Of a DNA stretch of 64,000 nucleotides, positions 46,041-55,886 are shown one piece after another. Each line of letters opens with the position of its first letter. Position 1 is the stretch's first letter. The position numbers and the translations under genes were made by a program. Origin of the DNA: Acidobacteriota bacterium (GTDB lineage: Bacteria > Acidobacteriota > Terriglobia > Terriglobales > Acidobacteriaceae); NCBI GenBank assembly GCA_016196065.1, contig JACPYL010000010.1:434001-498000 (forward strand), given 5' to 3'. The notes beneath the pieces are model-generated. The model saw nothing but the letters and a program-made list of their open reading frames with translations, searched no databases and was not told the origin of the DNA.

Positions 46041-48401
46041 TCAATGATTGGTTTCCAGAAAATAGAGAATTAGCTCCGATTCTTTTGTGAAAGGTGGAAG
46101 TTTCAACTCAAAGGTTCTGCCGATATTTGCAAATTTCAGATCCTGGCCGCCGAGTGTCGCCCGACGCAACTTGTGGTCAGATTGCAGGCTAACCTGCGGC
46201 GATTCCTGCTTTGTGGCTGCGAGTCGCAGGGCCAAGCTACCCGGCTTTTCATTTACTGCGAGGATTGGCAGGTTTGCGCGGGTCAGACGAAATCCGGAGG
46301 CCGATACCTTTGCCAATTCAATATGACGGTCCGAACGCGCGAACCCTTTGATGTGACCGTTGCTATCGTCCCACTCCTGCCAGTCAGCATTCAGTACGAC
46401 TGCCGGCTCCGCAACTGCAACGGCGAATCGCGCTTTGGATTTCGCTCTAACGTCGAAGGTCAGCCCCGCAGTCGTTCGCGTTGCCGCAGTCATTAGCTTC
46501 GAGATGTAGGTCAGGTGAGGCGTAGTGTTTGGTTGAGCGTCCAGCTTGATCGTGATGGAGTGTTTCTTCCCCGGCGCGAGATTCGGCAAAATCAGCAAGC
46601 GGTCATCAAAGGCAGGATGCACGTGTCCATCGATCAGGACCGAGTGGATAAATTTTCGCGTGTTCTCAACCCGGATACCCATGCCGCCTAGAAATTCCGC
46701 AGTATCATTCCGGCGCAGGTTCGAGAGGTCGAGTGTCATCTCGATCGCGTCGTCCGATGCCTTCCACGAATAGTTCCATTGCGCCATCGCGCGTAGTTTC
46801 TGCGCGAGTTCCTGCGGTTCCGGACAATAGATCGGAAGCGTGCCAAACTTCGTTTTCATTGCCTCATAGAACGGAAAGTTATTCTCATTCGTGATCCGCT
46901 TGTCCTTGCCTTCGTTGACGGGCGAGGAGGAGATCGAGTAGTCGTGCCACATCTCGTTGAAGATCACACCACGCCCAACATTGCGAAACATGTGGTCGAA
47001 GACGCCTTCTTCGTTGGCGGTAATCTGCGCTGTCGTATAGCTCCACGTCGGGTCATAGAACCACTGGTAGTCGGGGTGAGGGGAATTTTCGAGCAGGACG
47101 AAGTCCTTGTTCGCGCCGGAAAACCAGGTCATGTTGCCAAAACCGAGCGGTACGCTCTGCTCCAGGCCATGGGTCATGTAGAACGAGAAGCGCGCAGCGA
47201 CTTCACCGTAGTCCTCCATCGGGATGGTGTCGCCCGGATTGATCATGGACTGGATTTTGCGAATCGGAAAACCCTGCGCCCGCATGTTCTGCTCGATTTC
47301 CTCGACTGACCCGTCGAGTTCCTCGCGCCAACGCTCGGGAGTCATCTTGCGATCGATTTCGTGGAACTTACTATGGGTTCCAATCTCGCCTCCGAGGTTT
47401 TCAAGACCCTTGCCGAGCGGCGCCAGTTTGTCCCAGCCGGCTTTCTTCACGAAGCTGGAAACCCAGGTGTAGAGCGGCACGACTCCGGTATCCTGCGCCA
47501 CGCCGGTAAGAAAGTTGAGCGTCTTGAGTTGGTACTTAAGGTCGCCGCTGTTGTCTCCATCGAAACGGACAACCGCGGTAAGGTTGGCGTTGGAGACCTG
47601 CGGAGCAGGAAACGGAACATCCACATCGCCATAGGTAGCCCATTGCATCGCTCGGATCAGCGCGTTCCAGAGTTCGTTTGCATAGGCGACTTGCGGCGGG
47701 TCGTTGCGAAAAAACGTTCCTGCGCCTGCGGACGTTCCAAAGTCGCTCACGAGAACAATGCGGCTTTTCTCGCGTTCCAGGCAAGAAAGATAAGGGAAAC
47801 TGTGCTGGCCGTCGGTCGAGGCGAGTAGTACTTCTCCCCCGGACTTCGGTTGCAGCACGTTCGTGGAGGACGCGAGCACCGGGGTCAGGAACTGTGACAC
47901 CTCGAATCCTCGCGTTACATAGTGGTCATTCGAAGTCACTCGAATCCGGTACTCGGTTCCGCCCAACAGTCCTTTGTATTCCAGTCCGAGCAGATCATCG
48001 ACATCGTGGTGATCGCGTTCTTTGTCGTTCGCATCTTTGGTGGCGAGCGGGCCGTCGAGGATCACGCTGTGGTTGCCCGCAAGATAAGCGCGCAAGCGAA
48101 GGACGATCTGCGAGTAGGTCGCGTCATCCGCCTGCGTGGCCTGAGCAAACACAAGGGTGGAGTACTTCGACAGTTCCAGGTCGCCAGGCATTTCCTCTAC
48201 AAAGAGTGTGTCGTACGGAATCCCTGCCAGCGTCGCGATGCCGACCCAGCCGTGTCCGGCCAGTTGACTCGTTTCCCAGTCGTGGTGGTAGCTGGCCTTG
48301 CTCAGGAAGATGGCCAATCGAGGCCGTGTGAACGACGCAGTCGAAGCAAACGCCATCCCGCACAGAAGTAGTAGGACTGCACCAAACCGTAACTTCTTCA
48401 T
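46041..48401 (-). CDS. Secreted protein with amidotransferase-like and polysaccharide deacetylase-like domains
   Basis: 786 aa. Signal peptide (LRFGAVLLLLCGMAFAS). Residues about 27-250 look like a ThuA/glutamine-amidotransferase fold (LAIFLSKASYHHDWETSQLAGHGW ... YSTLVFAQATQADDATYSQIVLRLRAYLAGNHSVILDG). Residues about 280-540 resemble the NodB-type deacetylase barrel (LTAVVRFDGDNSGDLKYQLKTLNFL with its DGD, GGEIGTHSKFHEID with H-x-K-x-H). The final 200 residues are beta-rich. It starts the leftward group with the GH42-like and Gfo/Idh/MocA genes (42 and about 195 bp gaps). The predicted job is trimming or deacetylating a glycan. The catalytic metal site is only inferred. Confidence 0.65.
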   Translation of the reverse strand: MKKLRFGAVLLLLCGMAFASTASFTRPRLAIFLSKASYHHDWETSQLAGHGWVGIATLAGIPYDTLFVEEMPGDLELSKYSTLVFAQATQADDATYSQIVLRLRAYLAGNHSVILDGPLATKDANDKERDHHDVDDLLGLEYKGLLGGTEYRIRVTSNDHYVTRGFEVSQFLTPVLASSTNVLQPKSGGEVLLASTDGQHSFPYLSCLEREKSRIVLVSDFGTSAGAGTFFRNDPPQVAYANELWNALIRAMQWATYGDVDVPFPAPQVSNANLTAVVRFDGDNSGDLKYQLKTLNFLTGVAQDTGVVPLYTWVSSFVKKAGWDKLAPLGKGLENLGGEIGTHSKFHEIDRKMTPERWREELDGSVEEIEQNMRAQGFPIRKIQSMINPGDTIPMEDYGEVAARFSFYMTHGLEQSVPLGFGNMTWFSGANKDFVLLENSPHPDYQWFYDPTWSYTTAQITANEEGVFDHMFRNVGRGVIFNEMWHDYSISSSPVNEGKDKRITNENNFPFYEAMKTKFGTLPIYCPEPQELAQKLRAMAQWNYSWKASDDAIEMTLDLSNLRRNDTAEFLGGMGIRVENTRKFIHSVLIDGHVHPAFDDRLLILPNLAPGKKHSITIKLDAQPNTTPHLTYISKLMTAATRTTAGLTFDVRAKSKARFAVAVAEPAVVLNADWQEWDDSNGHIKGFARSDRHIELAKVSASGFRLTRANLPILAVNEKPGSLALRLAATKQESPQVSLQSDHKLRRATLGGQDLKFANIGRTFELKLPPFTKESELILYFLETNH

Positions 48402-48592
48402 CGCTAACGCCTCCGTTAAGGAGTTCCCGTAGCGCGAAACCGCCCGCCATGGTCGCCCATCTGACGAAATTCATCCGATGACACGACCACAATAACAGAA
48501 AAACGAAAGATAACGAAACAAGATGTCAACAACTCGAAATAGGTGCCCGGCAGCACCAATCAGGAAAATGCGGCTTGGGAGCCGTCAGTATG

Positions 48593-48855
48593 GTGCATCG
48601 GAAGACATCGAAAAGCTCGAACGCAAAAACAATGCTTCGACTAGCTGATTTGGAGCAGTCGAGGAATGCGGTTCTTCACTCACTCGATGCAGCGAGTTCG
48701 CAAGAATCATACTCTCGGTGGCTTGTGGCCCACTTTTCCGTCCCAATCACAATTCAGCGTGCCCTTGCAGTTCGAGACGTGGGCAACCACGGGGATGGCA
48801 GCGAAGGACGTTGCTTCTGGTCTTCAGATTCTAGAAGGGAAATCTCAGAAAAGAA
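48593..48855 (+). pseudogene. Degraded tyrosine recombinase (integrase) fragment
   Basis: In one frame: SNAKTMLRLADLEQSRNAVLHSLDAASSQESYSRW, which resembles the N-terminal core-binding segment of acidobacterial phage-type integrases (LxDLEQxKxAVLNSLxxxxSQxxY). The match is lost after about 45 residues. A second frame then has TGMAAKDVASGLQILEG, which resembles the later segment of the same family (GLLSxDLAAGIRRVKG). Two pieces in different frames, with the catalytic domain absent, imply a decayed gene. It ends beside tRNA-Asn, a usual integration site. Family match is from memory of the motif, not a search. Confidence 0.55.
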
Positions 48856-48930
<75 letters not shown>

Positions 48931-49107
48931 ACGTGGCTTTGCGGATACAGCTTCATATAAATATATCATTCCATGGGGACGCTTCGTAAGGGATTGCCAG
49001 GGATCGATCTCGAAAATCCCCCTGAGTCTTGCGCCCGGCAAAAGACCGCCCGGTAAAAGATCGGCTAGGATTGGAACACGCGCCGGCCTGCCTGCGTACC
49101 TTGCACT

Positions 49108-50298
49108 ATGAGCCTGGATGCTCCACGACCGCAGTTGCCCGCCCTGACGTCGATCCGTTTTCTCGCCGCAGTTTGGGTGGCGCTGTTCCATGCGCAAGCG
49201 ATGCGGGTATTCTTCGGTCCGGAGTGGTTTCAGGTCTTCGCTTCCATCGGCGACATGGGAGTGCATTTCTTCTTCGTACTTTCTGGCTTCATCATGGTGT
49301 ACACGTACTCGGGGCGTCTCGATAGCCGTCGAGACTTCTGGCAGGCCCGCTTCGCGCGCGTCTATCCCGCGTTGATCTTTTCTCTGTTACTGATGGCGCC
49401 CGGCTTCTTCTATGTCTCGCTGAAAATGGACGTTGCCAAAGTCGTCCCGGAATGGGTTTGGCCGGCGCAGCACCTCAAACTTTCTGTTCTGCTGGCGTTG
49501 AGCATGCTGCAGACCTGGATCCCGCGCAATTCCATGGCCTGGCATATGCCTACCTGGAGCCTGTCGAACGAGGCCTTTTTCTATTTTCTGTTCCCATTCT
49601 TGTTGCCCATCTTTGGCCGGTTCTCGCGGAAGCAGTTGCTGGCGATTATTCCAGTATGCTTCGTCCTCGGAATCGCTGCCTCCGGACTCTACAACTGGTA
49701 TCAGCCGGACGGACCGGGAGCGCGCAATTCCCATGAAATCGTTCCCTGGCTTTATTTCATCAAGTTCCATCCGCTTTCGAGAGTTTCGGAATTCCTGTTG
49801 GGCATGGCGTGCGGAGTACTTTTCGTGCAGAGCCAGCGCAAGCGATCTTTGGCGTGGCCTTTGATCGCAATTGGAGTTGCCCTGACCGCGGTTGCCGGTA
49901 CGCTCTTGCATCGCAACGTTTCACTCGTGCTGCACCCGGCGGTGATCGCACCAGCATTTGCGGCCATCATCTATGGAGTGGCGTTGCGTCCCATGGGGCT
50001 GGGAGCATTGGAAAACAAATTCTTCGTGTTGCTGGGAGAAGCCAGCTACAGCTTTTACTTGTTGCACTCTGCGGTGATCAGCGCCTTTGGAATGTATTTC
50101 CATGACGCCGCCGGCGGACTGCGCCGCCAGAACGCGCTGGGTCTGTTCTTGATGCTAGCCACGACCGCACTGGTGTCGATTGGCGTGTATGCGGGAATTG
50201 AGCGTCCGATGCGGCGTGTGCTTCGTCCGAAGAAGAAAGAGCGGACTGCAACTGCGGCGGCTGCGCCCGCTGTAGCCGAGGCCAGCGCCTCGCGCTAG
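49108..50298 (+). CDS. Acyltransferase 3 family membrane protein
   Basis: 396 aa with about ten transmembrane helices. Typical acyltransferase-3 N-terminus: LPALTSIRFLAAVWVALFHA (R and catalytic-type H) then GVHFFFVLSGFIMVYTYSGRL and the R-x10-R region RRDFWQARFARVYPALIF. Later GEASYSFYLLHSAVISAFGMYF. These O-acetylate or O-acylate sugars of polysaccharides, lipopolysaccharide or antibiotics at the inner membrane. The C-terminal tail is Lys and Ala rich. There is no clear partner gene nearby. Confidence 0.9.
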   Translation: MSLDAPRPQLPALTSIRFLAAVWVALFHAQAMRVFFGPEWFQVFASIGDMGVHFFFVLSGFIMVYTYSGRLDSRRDFWQARFARVYPALIFSLLLMAPGFFYVSLKMDVAKVVPEWVWPAQHLKLSVLLALSMLQTWIPRNSMAWHMPTWSLSNEAFFYFLFPFLLPIFGRFSRKQLLAIIPVCFVLGIAASGLYNWYQPDGPGARNSHEIVPWLYFIKFHPLSRVSEFLLGMACGVLFVQSQRKRSLAWPLIAIGVALTAVAGTLLHRNVSLVLHPAVIAPAFAAIIYGVALRPMGLGALENKFFVLLGEASYSFYLLHSAVISAFGMYFHDAAGGLRRQNALGLFLMLATTALVSIGVYAGIERPMRRVLRPKKKERTATAAAAPAVAEASASR

Positions 50299-50393
50299 TC
50301 GCAGACCATCTTCCCGCGCTCAGTTCTGCTAACCTTGGACTCTGCTCTTACTCTAAATAAAAGACATCATCACAGTTGTCCCATGAGGTGCTT

Positions 50394-52535
50394 ATGACGG
50401 GAGGCTTACGCTTGCTTGCCTTTTTTATCTTCCTGCTGACAGGTGCAGTCGTCATGGTCTGGGCGGCGGATTCTTCCGCTCCCTCTGGTCCGCCGAAAAC
50501 GAAAGAGGCGCCGGTTGAAGACACAGTCCAGGGCCACAAGATCGTGGACCGTTACCGCTTCCTCGAAGATGGCAATAGTCCCGACACCAAGCAGTATGTC
50601 GAGCAGCAGCTGGCCTACACGCGCAGCGTCCTCGATCCGCTGCCCGGACGCGACCGCATCAATGCGCGCCTCTCGCAGTTGCTGACCATTGGCACCATCG
50701 GACCTCCGCAGATTGGGGGCAAATATTATTTCTATACCCGCCGCGAAGGCACGCAGAATCAGCCCGTGCTCTATGTGCGTGAAGGACTAGGCGGCACCGA
50801 TCGTGTCCTCATCGATGTAAACAAGATGTCCACCGACGGCACCGTCGCGCTCGACTGGTGGTTCCCGGCCGACGATGGCAAGTACATCGCCTATGGGACT
50901 TCGCCGAATGGCTCGGAAGAAAGCACTCTCCATCTGATCGACAGCGCGACCGGAAAATTGCTGCCCGATGTGATCGAGCGCACGCGCTTCGCCAGCCTCG
51001 CGTGGAAGAAAGATAATTCCGGTTTCTACTACACGCGACATCCGAAAAAAGGTGAGGTGCCGGACGGCGAAGAGGTTTACCACGTCAAGGTCTTCTATCA
51101 TGCGCTGGGTACAGATCCGGATAAGGATCCGCTGCTGTTTGGCGAGGGCCGCAACCCGCAGGACATCCCGTCTGTTAATCTCTCGGAAGATGGCCGCTGG
51201 CTGCTGATCACGGTCTTCCAGGGTTGGACCAAGAGTGAAATGTATCTGCAGGATCTTTCATCGAAGAACCCTCCAGTCGAGCTTACGACCGGCAAGGAAT
51301 TTCTCTACAGCGCAGATTTTCTGAAAGGGAAGCTCTACATCACGACGAACGAAGATGCTCCGCGTTTTCGTGTGTTTGCTGCCGACGCCACGAATCCAAA
51401 ACGCGAAAACTGGAAAGAACTGATCCCGCAATCAGACGCCGTTCTGCAGAGCGCCAGCGTTACCGGCGGGAAGCTCTTCGCGCAGTATGAGCACAATGCC
51501 AGCTCCGAATTAAAAATCTTCGACGTCGATGGCAAGAAACTCCGCGACATTCCATTGCCGACCATAGGCACCGTGAATGCCGTTGCCGGCAAGTGGGACG
51601 TTTCAGAGCTGTTCTTCGGATTCCAGTCCTACACCGTTCCACCGTCGGTGTATCGCTATGACTTGAATAGCGGCGCGACTTCTCTCTGGACCAAGGTCGA
51701 CGCGCCTTCGATCGATCCTTCCGGATTTGAAGTGCAGCAGGTCTGGTACAACTCGAAAGACGGTACACGCATACCGATGTTCGTCGTGAGCAAGAAGGGA
51801 ATTGAAAAGAATGGGAAGAATCCCGTTCTCCTCACTGGCTACGGCGGCTTCAATGTTTCTGAAACCCCCAGCTTCAGCCGCTCCATGTATCTATGGATGG
51901 AGCACGGCGGCATCTACGCGGTCGCGAATCTGCGCGGAGGCTCGGAATTCGGCGAAGACTGGCATCGCGCCGGCATGCTCGAGAAAAAGCAGAATGTGTT
52001 CGACGACTTCATCTCCGCCGCCGAATATCTGATCTCGCAGAAATACACGGACAAGGATCATCTCTCGATTCTCGGTGGCTCGAACGGCGGCCTGCTCATG
52101 GGCGCCATGATCACGCAGCGCCCCGATCTTTTCCGCGCCGTGATTTGCGCAGTGCCGCTACTCGACATGTTGCGGTATCAGAATTTCCAGATCGCAAAAC
52201 TCTGGATCCCTGAATACGGCTCGGCCGAAGATCCCAAGCAGTTCGACTTCATCTACGCGTATTCGCCCTATCACCACGTGAAGACAGGACAGGAGTATCC
52301 GGCCATCCTCTTTATGACTGCCGATACCGATACCCGTGTCGATCCCATGCACGCCAAGAAGATGGCGGCTCTGATGCAGGCCGAAGCAAAGAACGGCGCA
52401 AGTAAAGAGAAGCCCATCCTCCTTCGCATCGAAACCAAAGCCGGTCACGGACAGGGCAAGCCCGTCGCCAAGCAGATCGAGGAAAACACGGATATGTATT
52501 CGTTCCTGTTCTGGCAGCTGGGAGTGAAGCCATAG
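50394..52535 (+). CDS. Prolyl oligopeptidase family serine peptidase, exported
   Basis: 713 aa from the ATG at 50394, chosen for the GAGG 5 bp before it rather than the TTG at 50376. Signal peptide (LRLLAFFIFLLTGAVVMVWAA). N-terminal seven-bladed propeller (residues about 60-420), preceded by VEDTVQGHKIVDRYRFLEDGNSPDTKQYVEQQ, the typical POP opening. The catalytic domain has the nucleophile in SILGGSNGGLLMGAMITQRP, Asp in TADTDTRVDPMHAKKM and His in KAGHGQGKP. It cleaves short peptides after proline. Length is normal for the family. Confidence 0.95.
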   Translation: MTGGLRLLAFFIFLLTGAVVMVWAADSSAPSGPPKTKEAPVEDTVQGHKIVDRYRFLEDGNSPDTKQYVEQQLAYTRSVLDPLPGRDRINARLSQLLTIGTIGPPQIGGKYYFYTRREGTQNQPVLYVREGLGGTDRVLIDVNKMSTDGTVALDWWFPADDGKYIAYGTSPNGSEESTLHLIDSATGKLLPDVIERTRFASLAWKKDNSGFYYTRHPKKGEVPDGEEVYHVKVFYHALGTDPDKDPLLFGEGRNPQDIPSVNLSEDGRWLLITVFQGWTKSEMYLQDLSSKNPPVELTTGKEFLYSADFLKGKLYITTNEDAPRFRVFAADATNPKRENWKELIPQSDAVLQSASVTGGKLFAQYEHNASSELKIFDVDGKKLRDIPLPTIGTVNAVAGKWDVSELFFGFQSYTVPPSVYRYDLNSGATSLWTKVDAPSIDPSGFEVQQVWYNSKDGTRIPMFVVSKKGIEKNGKNPVLLTGYGGFNVSETPSFSRSMYLWMEHGGIYAVANLRGGSEFGEDWHRAGMLEKKQNVFDDFISAAEYLISQKYTDKDHLSILGGSNGGLLMGAMITQRPDLFRAVICAVPLLDMLRYQNFQIAKLWIPEYGSAEDPKQFDFIYAYSPYHHVKTGQEYPAILFMTADTDTRVDPMHAKKMAALMQAEAKNGASKEKPILLRIETKAGHGQGKPVAKQIEENTDMYSFLFWQLGVKP

Positions 52536-52646
52536 GGCGGCCGTTTCGCCACTGATCGGGAGGGGACAGCTTACGCAGTTGTCGCGACATCGGCATGTGT
52601 CCTCCGGCACTGTGCTTGGCCCCGCGTCTGTGGTTAAATTAAGACG

Positions 52647-53063
52647 ATGCCCGACCTTAAGATTCGCGTCCTGGTAGCCAAGCCCGGCCTGGACGGTCAC
52701 GACCGCGGCGCCAAAGTGATTGCTCGCGCCTTACGCGACGCTGGCATGGAAGTCATCTACACCGGATTGCGGCAGACGCCCGAGATGGTCGTCAACGCTT
52801 CGATCCAGGAAGATGTGCAAGTCATCGGCCTCTCGATCCTGTCGGGAGCGCACAACGCCATTGTTCCCCGCGTAATGGACCTGCTCAAGGAACACAAGAT
52901 GAATGACGTGCTCGTGCTGGTCGGCGGGATCATTCCCGATCAGGACATCGCACATCTGAAAGAAATTGGCGTTGCAGGAATTTTCCAGCCCGGCACGCCG
53001 ATGGACGACATCGTCAAATTCATCCGCGAACACGTGAAGCCGCAAACCGTAACCGCGGGATAG
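52647..53063 (+). CDS. B12-binding small subunit of an acyl-CoA mutase (methylmalonyl/isobutyryl-type)
   Basis: 138 aa. It has the base-off cobalamin motif [19 protein letters not shown] (DxHxxG with the His ligand), [10 protein letters not shown] and [25 protein letters not shown]. Length and N-terminus ([15 protein letters not shown]) match the detached C-terminal B12-binding subunit of methylmalonyl-CoA or isobutyryl-CoA mutase. The large subunit is not in the window. It fits a propionyl- or branched-acyl-CoA route near the leucine cluster at 58-63 kb. Confidence 0.93.
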   Translation: MPDLKIRVLVAKPGLDGHDRGAKVIARALRDAGMEVIYTGLRQTPEMVVNASIQEDVQVIGLSILSGAHNAIVPRVMDLLKEHKMNDVLVLVGGIIPDQDIAHLKEIGVAGIFQPGTPMDDIVKFIREHVKPQTVTAG

Positions 53064-53106
53064 TGCCGGAACGGGCGCCGCTCTCGTTACAGCCGCGCAA
53101 GTGTCG

Positions 53107-53163
53107 CACTTGGTTTCCTCCGTGTCCTCCGTGCCCCCTGTGGTAAAGATTTCCTGTACAGGG
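53107..53163. repeat. Degenerate copy of the CTCCGTG dispersed repeat
   Basis: Imperfect CCTCCGTG-rich sequence ending in GTGGTAAAG. It resembles the sequence at 60541-60567. It ends just before the start of the short crotonase gene. Confidence 0.5.
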
Positions 53164-53164
53164 A

Positions 53165-53755
53165 ATGACCTCTCCCTTCTTCCAACTCGATTCGCGCGAG
53201 GGCGTCAACGTCCTCTGGCTAGTGTCAGACGACGGTACGAACCGCCTGACGCGGGCTTGCGTACTCGCGATGACCGCGGTCATGAATGATCTACGAGATC
53301 AGCCGAAGCCGCTGATCATTACCGGCAACCCACGTTTCTTCTCCGTCGGCGCCGACCTCCGCGAAATCGCCGTCCTCAGCGGGCCTCAGGCCTACGAATT
53401 TTCTCTTATGGGACAGACCCTGATGAACGCAATTGAAAATCACCCTACGCCGGTTATTGCCGCGATCGAAGGCCATTGCATGGGTGGAGGACTCGACGTC
53501 GCGTTAGCTTGTCATCGTCGTATTGCCGCCCCGGACGCGGTCTTTGGACATCGTGGAGCCGCTCTCGGACTCGTCACTGGTTGGGGAGGGACGCAACGTC
53601 TGCCACGTCTCATCGGCAAAGGGCGGGCATTAGAACTATTTGTTGCGGCGGAAAAAGTCTCTGCCGACAGAGCGCTCCGCATGGGATTGATCGATCAGAT
53701 CGCAGAAAATCCGGTCGCAGAAGCGTTGCGATGCTGTCGGGGAGAAATGACCTAG
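53165..53755 (+). CDS. Enoyl-CoA hydratase/isomerase (crotonase), short
   Basis: 196 aa, against about 255 for typical members. The first oxyanion-hole region is PLIITGNPRFFSVGADLREIAVL and the second AAIEGHCMGGGLDVALACHRRIAA. The acidic catalytic region is in GLVTGWGGTQRLPRLIGKGRALELF. The protein ends at AEALRCCRGEMT, where the usual C-terminal trimerisation helices should follow. The stop overlaps the convergent GH144-like gene by 4 bp. It may be a truncated gene or a naturally short variant. The start directly follows a dispersed repeat (53107-53163). Confidence 0.8.
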   Translation: MTSPFFQLDSREGVNVLWLVSDDGTNRLTRACVLAMTAVMNDLRDQPKPLIITGNPRFFSVGADLREIAVLSGPQAYEFSLMGQTLMNAIENHPTPVIAAIEGHCMGGGLDVALACHRRIAAPDAVFGHRGAALGLVTGWGGTQRLPRLIGKGRALELFVAAEKVSADRALRMGLIDQIAENPVAEALRCCRGEMT

Positions 53756-55074
53756 GCGAGTTGCACTAACCCCAGCGCTTTCTGAATTTCCGGATTGGTC
53801 ATGAACGTATTCCAAACGAACTGGCTGCGCTGATTCTCCGCCATCAGCATGGTGATGCCCACATCGATGCCGATCACGTCCGGGTCATACCAGTTACTCA
53901 ACGGATTGAACGCGTCTACGTAACCGTACCGCTGCCAGGTCCGCGGAAAAGCGGTCCGAATATTTCGTAGCACAGCCAAGCAATCGCTCGGGGCAAACGG
54001 CAACGATCCTCCCGCCGCGCACGGCACAATCGTGCCGTCGATCGCTCCCATCTGCGGAGGGCCGCCCCAAGCCGTGTATCCATTTACCGAATCGGAAGCG
54101 GTGATGCCCCACTGGTTGGATTTGTAATCCGAGAATTGCCCTTGCAACGACAGGCAGAAGGCCTTGTGCGCTTGCGTCGCCGTGACCGAGTTGTTGAAGT
54201 AGTTCGCGTACTTGTCCTGCTTGTTCCGGAAATCAATCCAGGCATGCGAATACTGATGAATAAAGAGTGGCGCAAATAAGTTCGTGATGTAAGTCAGTCC
54301 CTGGTAATTGAAGATCGGCCTCGCAATCGCATCCCATGAAGATGCCGGCACCGCGTTGTTTGTCGCGCCGATACCCAGCATGTACAGCATCATCAACTCA
54401 CTGTAAGTGTCCCAGCGAGCGGTGATAAATCCGCTTTCTGGAGTCCAGCCCATCGAAAAAGTTGTGCCGCCGTTCAGCATCCACGTCCAATTCACCCGAT
54501 CGTAAATCTGAGTTGCGAGACTCTGAATCTGCGCGTCCTGAAAATATTGGCGGCACGTAAGCACGCCGCACAGCAGGATCGCCGTGTCGATCGACGACAC
54601 CTCGCTGTTGAACGCACGCGCGCCCGTATTCATGTCAATGAAGTGGTAGAAAAATCCGTTCTGGTGAAACAGTTGATTGAGCAGGTAGTCGAGCGTCGTC
54701 GTCACCCGATCCTTGATTTGGGTAGCGTCCCCATAGCCGCGCTTGTGTCCGATGCAGAGAGCCGTTAGTCCAAATCCCGTGGCCGCGATGCTCGAAACGG
54801 TGCGACTATCATTGCCCGCCGCGAGTGCCCGGTCTTTCACTTGTCCCGTGGTCGAGCTTGCCTGTTCCCAAAAGAACTTGAAGATCGCGCTTTCAATCTG
54901 GTCGAGGAATTCATCGTCCGAAGGAGGCGGGGGCGGAGGGGGTGGCGGGGCGATCGACGAGGAACCGCCTCCGCATGAAGTAAGGCTGTAGGCCAAGCCC
55001 AGCGCGGAACCTGAGAGAGCCAGCCGCGCCGAATTTCGCAGCCATTCTCGTCGTGTGAATGAAAAGGGTTTCAA
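53752..55074 (-). CDS. Glucoamylase-like lipoprotein (GH144 type)
   Basis: 440 aa. The N-terminus combines a Tat-like motif (TRREWLRNSARLALSGSALGLAYSLTSC) and a lipobox, then a run of nine prolines as a spacer. The body is all-alpha: FFWEQASSTTGQVKDRALAAGN, AATGFGLTALCIGHKRGY, then FFYHFIDMNTGARAFNSEVSSIDTAILLCG and IDVGITMLMAENQRSQFVWNTFM. It matches the GH144/DUF2329-type (alpha/alpha)6 fold known for endo-beta-1,2-glucanases. Substrate specificity is not certain. Presumed on the outer or inner membrane surface. Confidence 0.85.
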   Translation of the reverse strand: MKPFSFTRREWLRNSARLALSGSALGLAYSLTSCGGGSSSIAPPPPPPPPPSDDEFLDQIESAIFKFFWEQASSTTGQVKDRALAAGNDSRTVSSIAATGFGLTALCIGHKRGYGDATQIKDRVTTTLDYLLNQLFHQNGFFYHFIDMNTGARAFNSEVSSIDTAILLCGVLTCRQYFQDAQIQSLATQIYDRVNWTWMLNGGTTFSMGWTPESGFITARWDTYSELMMLYMLGIGATNNAVPASSWDAIARPIFNYQGLTYITNLFAPLFIHQYSHAWIDFRNKQDKYANYFNNSVTATQAHKAFCLSLQGQFSDYKSNQWGITASDSVNGYTAWGGPPQMGAIDGTIVPCAAGGSLPFAPSDCLAVLRNIRTAFPRTWQRYGYVDAFNPLSNWYDPDVIGIDVGITMLMAENQRSQFVWNTFMTNPEIQKALGLVQLA

Positions 55075-55221
55075 GGCTTCTCGTAGTGGCCGCCTGGGTC
55101 GGCTGCACTGAAATATGTTTGCCAGTCATCCTATCATTGGCCTTCACGCTTCCCGATCGGTGATTCAAGTCACAGACAAATGTTCAGCGTTCCGTTTTCA
55201 ATCACCTCGTGAGGTGAGCGG

Positions 55222-55884
55222 ATGCACGAAGACGCCTTGCAGGCCATGCGTCAAAGCATCATCGACGGCGCACCTGAAACCGCGCTGTCTCTGGCCCAGA
55301 ATGCCCTGCGCGAGGGCATCGCGCCTCTCGACGCCATCAACCAGGGCTTTGTCCCGGGCATGCATCACGTGGGCGAGCAGTTCGGACTGCACGCCATGTT
55401 CCTTCCCGACATGATGGCCTCAGCCGAAGCCATGCGAGCTGCGATGCAAGTGCTGGAACCTGAACTAAAGAGGTTGGGTGCCGAGCGTCCGAATGCGGGC
55501 ACGGTAATCCTCGGGACAGCCAAGGGAGACATCCACGAAATTGGGAAGACTCTCGTCGGCACTCTGCTCACGGCTCACGGTTTCAAAGTGCACGACCTCG
55601 GTGGTGACGTTCCCAGCGAGGTGTTCGCCGCCAAGGCTCGAGAATTGCAAGCCGACATTGTCGGAGTCTCCGCCCTACTCACGACCACCATGCGCGGCCA
55701 GAAAACCGTCATCGAAGCCATCGAACGCGAAGGCTTGCGCCAGCGCGTCAAAGTCATTGTCGGAGGCGCGCCGGTAACCCGTCGCTGGGCAGAAGAAATC
55801 GGCGCGGATGGTTACGGCAAGGACGCAGCGGGCGCGGTTGCTTTGGTTCAGAGCCTGATGCAGACGAATATACGCGCGGAGTAA
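55222..55884 (+). CDS. Methyltransferase cognate corrinoid protein
   Basis: 220 aa. The N-terminal helical cap spans residues about 1-90 (QSIIDGAPETALSLAQNALREGI). The B12-binding Rossmann domain follows, with VILGTAKGDIHEIGKTLVGTLL (DxHxxG, His ligand), GGDVPSEVFAAKARELQADIVGVSALLTTTM and GGAPVTRRWAEEIGADGYGKDAAGAV. This is the MtaC/MttC/MtbC class that carries the methyl group from a methyltransferase to a downstream acceptor. It is 2 bp ahead of its MttB-family partner. Confidence 0.94.
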   Translation: MHEDALQAMRQSIIDGAPETALSLAQNALREGIAPLDAINQGFVPGMHHVGEQFGLHAMFLPDMMASAEAMRAAMQVLEPELKRLGAERPNAGTVILGTAKGDIHEIGKTLVGTLLTAHGFKVHDLGGDVPSEVFAAKARELQADIVGVSALLTTTMRGQKTVIEAIEREGLRQRVKVIVGGAPVTRRWAEEIGADGYGKDAAGAVALVQSLMQTNIRAE

Positions 55885-55886
55885 TT

